This document shows positions 59,531 through 64,000 of a stretch of 64,000 nt of DNA, one piece after another (the first letter of the stretch is position 1; every line of letters starts with the position of its first letter). This DNA is from Nemophila menziesii. Taxonomy: Eukaryota > Streptophyta > Magnoliopsida > Boraginales > Hydrophyllaceae. The notes under the pieces are model-generated. The model ran no database searches, was not told where the DNA came from, and saw only the letters and a program-made list of their open reading frames with translations. The stretch covers positions 20,260,001-20,324,000 of the forward strand of contig JARWIR010000008.1 of the NCBI GenBank assembly GCA_029959085.1, read 5' to 3'. A program made the position numbers and the translations under genes.

Positions 59531-60413
59531 GTCTTGCAAAAAAGTTTCGTCTCAATTGTAGAATAGAGATGAGACAAATCCCATCTTAATATTAAATTGG
59601 AGATGGGATAAATTCCGTCTCAGTATTGGTGGACCATATCCCATCACAGAAAGAATTTATAAAAATGAATTAGTTTTTTAGTTATTGCAAATTAAATTTT
59701 ACAAACTATGCATCATATTCTAAGAAATTATAGATGAAAAACTATTATTATTTAATTTTGAAGTGTTTCTTAAAAAACATTTATTTTCCTATTATTCATG
59801 GACTCTCAAAATCTTTCATGGGATATATCCCATCACCACCTTAATTTTCTATATATTCTTGTATATAATCGTTATGTAAACCTTTGATATAATTGGACAC
59901 AATATCTCTATATTATGCAAAAATTACACTAGAAGTATATATAATGGACACTTTATATAGTTTTCTAACTTAGAATATCAAGAAATACATTATCTATATC
60001 ACAGATTTTAGGATGGTGGATAGGAAAGAAGAAAGGTGGTAATGGTAGTGACGGAGGAAGGGATGATGATGATAGTGAGGAAAATAATAAAAAAGACAAA
60101 GAGAAAGAATATGATAATTAAATTTTTAAAAAAGTAAAATAAAATATAATGAATTTATCATATCACCGTTTTCATAGACCTACCCCCAATTCCCGGCTAA
60201 AAAAGAAAAAAGTTTGAATCCACGTCGTACCACGGAAAAGAAAAAAAATAGATTCTCACGCATCCCTTCTTGGAAAAAGAAAAAGAAATGTCGAATAATA
60301 AATTAATTTTTTAGCACTCATCCATCCACCTTATCCCTCTCCACCCCCTTCTGACAAAAATTATACTATATTACTAACACTTAAATATATCGACCAAAAA
60401 TTAATATTTAAAA
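59531..60413 (+). repeat. Family B internal region, copy D
   Basis: Collinear with 42740-43640. Cut off by the 5' end of the LINE at about 60414. Confidence 0.6.
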
Positions 60414-60504
60414 ACTCTCTCTCTAAACTCTCTAGAAAAACTAGCCGTTATCAGCGAAAATTGCTTCTCCCTTCAATCCAACGCTGGAGGCTTCCCCAGA
60501 CAAG
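60414..60504 (+). promoter_or_regulatory. LINE 5' UTR
   Basis: CTCTCTCTAAACTCTCTAG-type pyrimidine-rich start followed by GC-richer leader to the ATG at 60505. The sharp change from AT-rich family B sequence marks the likely LINE 5' end. Confidence 0.55.
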
Positions 60505-61113
60505 ATGGGTTTGGAACCACCTGCGCCGCCAGAAGGAGGCGCTTCAAGAGACACCTTAATGGTGGAGATCGATCCTATGGCAGGCGCCGACAATGAGGAA
60601 TTTCCTCCACTCGAAGCTAAAGAACAACGTATTAATAAGAGGGCAAGATCAATAGCGGAACCGGGAGCGCCAATTGGTGATAGGAATTTTACACCTGTAG
60701 AAGCTTTACAAAAATCAAGCAATTCTAATCTGTCTAAAAAGGTTTCAGGTTGGCATTCTGCTCTTATGGGTAATAATTATATTATACCTGAGATAATTGA
60801 TTTGGAAGAGACTAAATTGAATACGATTAATGGGGTAGACTCTAAATTTCTTGATTCCATAAAAGATGATGAACCCCTGCCTAATTGCGATTTTCCCCAA
60901 GTCCTTAGGACTAGGGAGGAGATTCTTGAAGGGATTAATTTGTGGAATAATACTGTGGTGGTGAGACTTTTAGGCTCAAGAGTTAGCTTCGGGTACCTTT
61001 CGTCTAAACTTAAACAAATTTGGGCACCTAAAGGAATGATTGATTTAGTGGATTTCGGATTTGGATATTTTATGGTTAAGTTTGCTAATAGGGGTGATTG
61101 TGAATCGCTTTAG
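60505..61113 (+). pseudogene. LINE ORF1, N-terminal part
   Basis: Starts at ATG 60505: a Pro/Gly/Glu-rich head, basic patch (KEQRINKRARS), then the first half of a DUF4283-like domain (TREEILEGINLWNNTVVVRL, VDFGFGYFMVKFANRGDCES). The frame ends in TAG at 61111-61113. The continuation GGPWMIFYHYL is in another frame, so one base has been lost or gained at about 61110. ORF1 proteins of plant L1 elements bind the element RNA. Confidence 0.85.
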
Positions 61114-61127
61114 CTGGGGGGCCTTGG

Positions 61128-62198
61128 ATGATTTTTTATCATTACCTAATTGTTAGGGAGTGGTCACCGGAGTTTAGGCCTCAAACAGATTCCATCACTA
61201 CTACTACGGCCTGGGTTAGGATCTCGAATGTTGGAATGCACAACTATAAAACCCGTATTCTTCGGAAAATGGGAGACCAAATTGGTAGGACTATTCGAAT
61301 CGATCCGTCGACCAAGGCTAGGAAGAAGGGAAATTACGCAAGATTGGCCATCGAACTGGACTTGGGTAACCCGTTAACGCCTAAGATTCACATTGGGGGC
61401 GAGGTATGTCTTGTGGAGTATGAGGGGATGCACCTTGTTTGTTTCCTATGCGGTAAGTTTGGGCATCAACAAGATAAGTGTAATAAAGGCGAGAATAGCT
61501 TGGTGAGTGTGGAGCCAAGTGGTGTGAAGAATTTAGAGGGTCAGGAAATTAGCGCTAACAAGGAAATAATAGTGGAGCCGACTTACGGGGAGTGGATGAC
61601 CGTGAAGAGGGCTAATAGGGTGAATAACAAGACCAGAAACAAGTTCATCGCTAATAATAATAAAGGGGTGTTTAGTAGGGAATTGGGTTCGCGTTATAAT
61701 GCCTTGTTCGTTGAGGATGGTGAAGTGGTTGCACCAGGTAGTAGTGTTAGGAATGTGGGGAACAATAGGGCTTCTACTAGTGCAAGTTTCAAGTCGAAGA
61801 AAAATAATAATAGCGGCTCCGCGAATAAAAATAAAAGCCGGATAAATGGCGGTCACAAGATCATAGTTGTACCTGATTTTGAGGTGCGCAAGGAGTTAAA
61901 TTCGTCTCTTGAAGTGGTGGTTTTTGCTGCTACGAAGGAAGGTAATAAAGGGCTAAATGGGGGCGGATCTGGGAGCGAGTTAGTGAGTAGGTTAAATGGC
62001 AAAGAGCCTGTTATTGAGGAGGAAACAAGAGCTGTTAATGGCAATAGTAGTTTGGTTATCTGGGATATGACCTCGGAGGTTGCGCGTAATGATGGATCAG
62101 GTGAGGACAATGAAGTGCGGATAGTAGGAGTGGCTGAGAGCCGAGCTGTTGTTGTGGAAGTCCCTGTCCGAGGGGGGTCTGCTGCAGAAAAAGAATAA
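61128..62198 (+). pseudogene. LINE ORF1, C-terminal part with zinc knuckle
   Basis: Second half of the DUF4283-like domain (PWMIFYHYLIVREWSPEFRP, AWVRISNVG), a conserved ARLAIELDL stretch, then CFLCGKFGHQQDKC (CX2CX4HX4C), followed by a long low-complexity Asn/Ser/Gly-rich tail. It ends at TAA beside an A9 run (62197-62205). Past the run, 62210-62461 remains open in another frame and may be the original C-terminus. Confidence 0.85.
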
Positions 62199-62525
62199 AA
62201 AAAAACAAGGTGGCGGAAGTGGAAAGTACAGGGACCGAAGCTGCAAAATGTGGTACTGTAGCAGCTACTTGGGTCATGGTATCCAGGGGACCAGCAGCTG
62301 CCAACGAGGGGCTTGAGGAGAGGATTTTTCCTCCTGGTTTTGGTAGTGAAGTCTGGGGTGAGGAGCTGGAGCGCTATGACCCGGGTGATCACGATGTCTC
62401 TACCGTTCCGGAAACGCAATTCGAAGATGTGGACAGAGATGCTTTAATGGGCGTTGGTTAGGAAGGAGCGGAAACGATGGAACATGTATCATCTTAGTCA
62501 GTTTGTTTTTTACTAATATTTCTTA

Positions 62526-63395
62526 ATGAATACAGGTAATAGTTTTTTCGGGAGTTGGGAAGACATTTCCTTTCCTCTCAATGTTTTGGTTTGGAATTGC
62601 CATGGAGCGGCGCAATCTAATTTCCAAAGAGTGGTCTGGGAGATGATTCGGGTTCACCGCGTTTAGCTTACGGTTATGGTAGAGCCGCGAGTAAGTGGGG
62701 CTAAAGCGGATGAGATAATTAATGGGTTGGGGAAAGCTAACTCCATAAGAGTAGAGTCGGAGAATTTCAAAGGTGGTATATGGCTTTTATGGGATGATTC
62801 GTAAATAGACGTTCGGATTTTATCGGCTGGAAAACAGGTAATTAATATTGAAGTATCAAGAAATAATTGTGTTACTTGGTTCTTTTCAGCTATTTACGCG
62901 CGTCCAGTGGCTAAAGATAGAGAACCGTTGTGGGAGGCACTACATCAGGCGTTTAGTGGAATCGGAGAGTCGTGGCTAATAGCGGGGGATTTCAACCAAG
63001 TTGGTACCGAGGAGGATAAAAAAGGAGGGGAGCCGGGATTCACGCGTAGGATGGAGAATTTCGAAAAAATGGAGGGATAGTTGTGATTTAACTGATTTGG
63101 GTTTTGAAGGTCCTAGGTTCACGTGGTGTGATCTATGGAATACAGGGCAGAAAATTTTACGTAGGCTTGACAGAGCGTATGGTAATACAGGGTTGCTCGA
63201 ATTGTTCTCTTCTGTTCGAGTAACACATCTAGATCGTAGGCATTCTGATCATGCACCTATATTAATTGGTTTAAGTCAAGGGGTTCAGAGACCACCTGCG
63301 AGGTTTCGTTTCGAGGCTGCTTGGTGTCTCCATAAGGATTTCAAAGATTCGTTTAACAATGTTGGAATACGAGTAATACAAAATTAGGTGATCGG
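62526..63395 (+). pseudogene. LINE ORF2, AP-type endonuclease domain
   Basis: From ATG 62526: LNVLVWNCHGAAQ (endonuclease start with the Asn), later MVEPRVSG, GGIWLLWDDS, WFFSAIYARP, WLIAGDFNQV (catalytic Asp-x-Asn) and HSDHAPILI at the end (catalytic SDH). Stops at about 62666 and 62803, a frame change around 63030, and a stop at about 63385 make it inactive. The endonuclease nicks target DNA for target-primed reverse transcription. Confidence 0.85.
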
Positions 63396-64000
63396 CTAGC
63401 TAGCATCAAGAGTCACCTTACTACTTGGAAGAGAGATGTGTTTGGAGACTTGTACAAAAAGAAGAGAGTTCTTCTTGCCAGGCTTAAGGGGATTCAATTT
63501 TCACTCTAACGTTCCTATAATCCGTATTTATTTAGGTTAGGGAAGCGTCTCAGAAGCGAATATTTGAGTGTTCTTGAGGAGGAAGAACTCTTATGTTTCG
63601 AGAGATCGAAAGAGAAGTGGATTCGTTCGGGGGATAAGAATACAAGGTATTACCATTTAGCTACGCTAAAGAAACAAAAGGTGACGAGGATTTCGAGACT
63701 TGTTAATGCGAATGGAGTTTGGATCGAGAATGAGGCGGAGTTAGGCGAGTTGGCTCGGGATTTCTATGTTGAGTTGTACACAGATTCTAACAAATTTGTG
63801 GGTCCGTTTGCGTTACCTCACGGCGCCAGTCTGGGGGGGTATTAGAAAGGGGCCTTTTGGAAGAAGAGTTTACAGACGAGGAAATTAAAATAGCAGTCTT
63901 TCAGTCGAGCCCGAACAAGGCATCAGGTCCAGATGGTATAGTGGTGTCCTTTTATCATAAATGTTGGGAGGTAGTAGGTCGAAGGTTTGTATGATGGTTA
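63396..64000 (+). pseudogene. LINE ORF2, linker and start of RT (runs off window)
   Basis: Linker helix (WKRDVFGDLYKKKRVLLARL), then KEKWIRSGDKNTRYYHLATL, the motif just before RT in plant LINEs, and the first RT block (SPNKASGPDGIVVSFYHKCW) at about 63910-63970 in another frame. The rest lies beyond the window. Confidence 0.8.

Noticed and set aside
61853..62419. 188-residue minus ORF
   Set aside because: Antisense of LINE ORF1 tail; Ser/Thr/Pro bias is the complement of the Gly/Val-rich sense frame.

Overview
The window looks like a repeat-dense, AT-rich stretch of nuclear DNA from a flowering plant, most likely a eudicot. Evidence for this: Athila-type Ty3/gypsy retrotransposons, a plant L1-type LINE with a DUF4283-like ORF1 and a CCHC knuckle, a MULE, MITEs with clean 9-bp target duplications, and a spliced gene for the plant form of the DNA-repair scaffold XRCC1. 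Almost all of the sequence is transposon-derived. Taxonomy below 'plant' is not claimed.

Positions 1-22204 hold three Athila-lineage elements. E1 (+, 1-6393) is a non-autonomous type: Gag and protease run straight into an integrase C-terminal GPY/F-type domain, with RT, RNase H and the integrase core missing. E2 (+, LTRs at 4888-6393 and 14290-15775, the first shared with E1) keeps gag, protease, RT, RNase H and integrase. Its five in-frame stops all look like C-to-T changes, and it also carries frameshifts. E3 (-, about 22204 down to 15776) lies tail to tail with E2 and has lost gag, protease and most of RT, but retains a post-pol ORF with the plant mobile-type domain. All three carry conserved non-coding elements 3' of integrase: a GACGTTAAACAAAAG box (with a hairpin in E1 and E2), a GC-rich hairpin repeat block, and four polypurine-tract-like motifs at collinear places.

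Positions 22205-29340 hold two orphan exon-like fragments (22474-22726 and 28456-28683, both -), two Mutator-type MITEs, a small intronless gene candidate with a TATA box (23619-24029), a minus-strand LTR (24559-26055), a LINE 3' fragment, and a decayed copy of the XRCC1 3' end (29066-29335).

Positions 29340-46320 and 54165-60413 are largely built from one LTR family (family B) with a 1.5-kb LTR (39952-41465 and 56144-59048). Its internal region is non-coding and contains arrays of polypyrimidine-CAG motifs resembling 3' splice sites. It is riddled with later insertions: a 4.8-kb MULE with a 9-bp TSD and a zinc-knuckle transposase remnant (33488-38309), a fold-back element, two MULE-like elements, a hAT-like element holding a Harbinger-type MITE, and LINE debris.

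Positions 46465-49014 are the highlight. XRCC1 exons 2-7 lie on the minus strand with an intact frame and consensus splice sites. Exon 1 lies on the plus strand in the 726-bp spacer of a 262-bp inverted repeat (arms 47757-48017 and 48744-49005). Inverting that spacer would restore a complete gene of 363 codons.

Positions 49413-54158 hold two abutting Athila LTRs, a tRNA-like Pol III unit and a copia-type LTR with an internal 638-bp-period duplication. From 60414 to the window end is a degenerate L1-type LINE (+).
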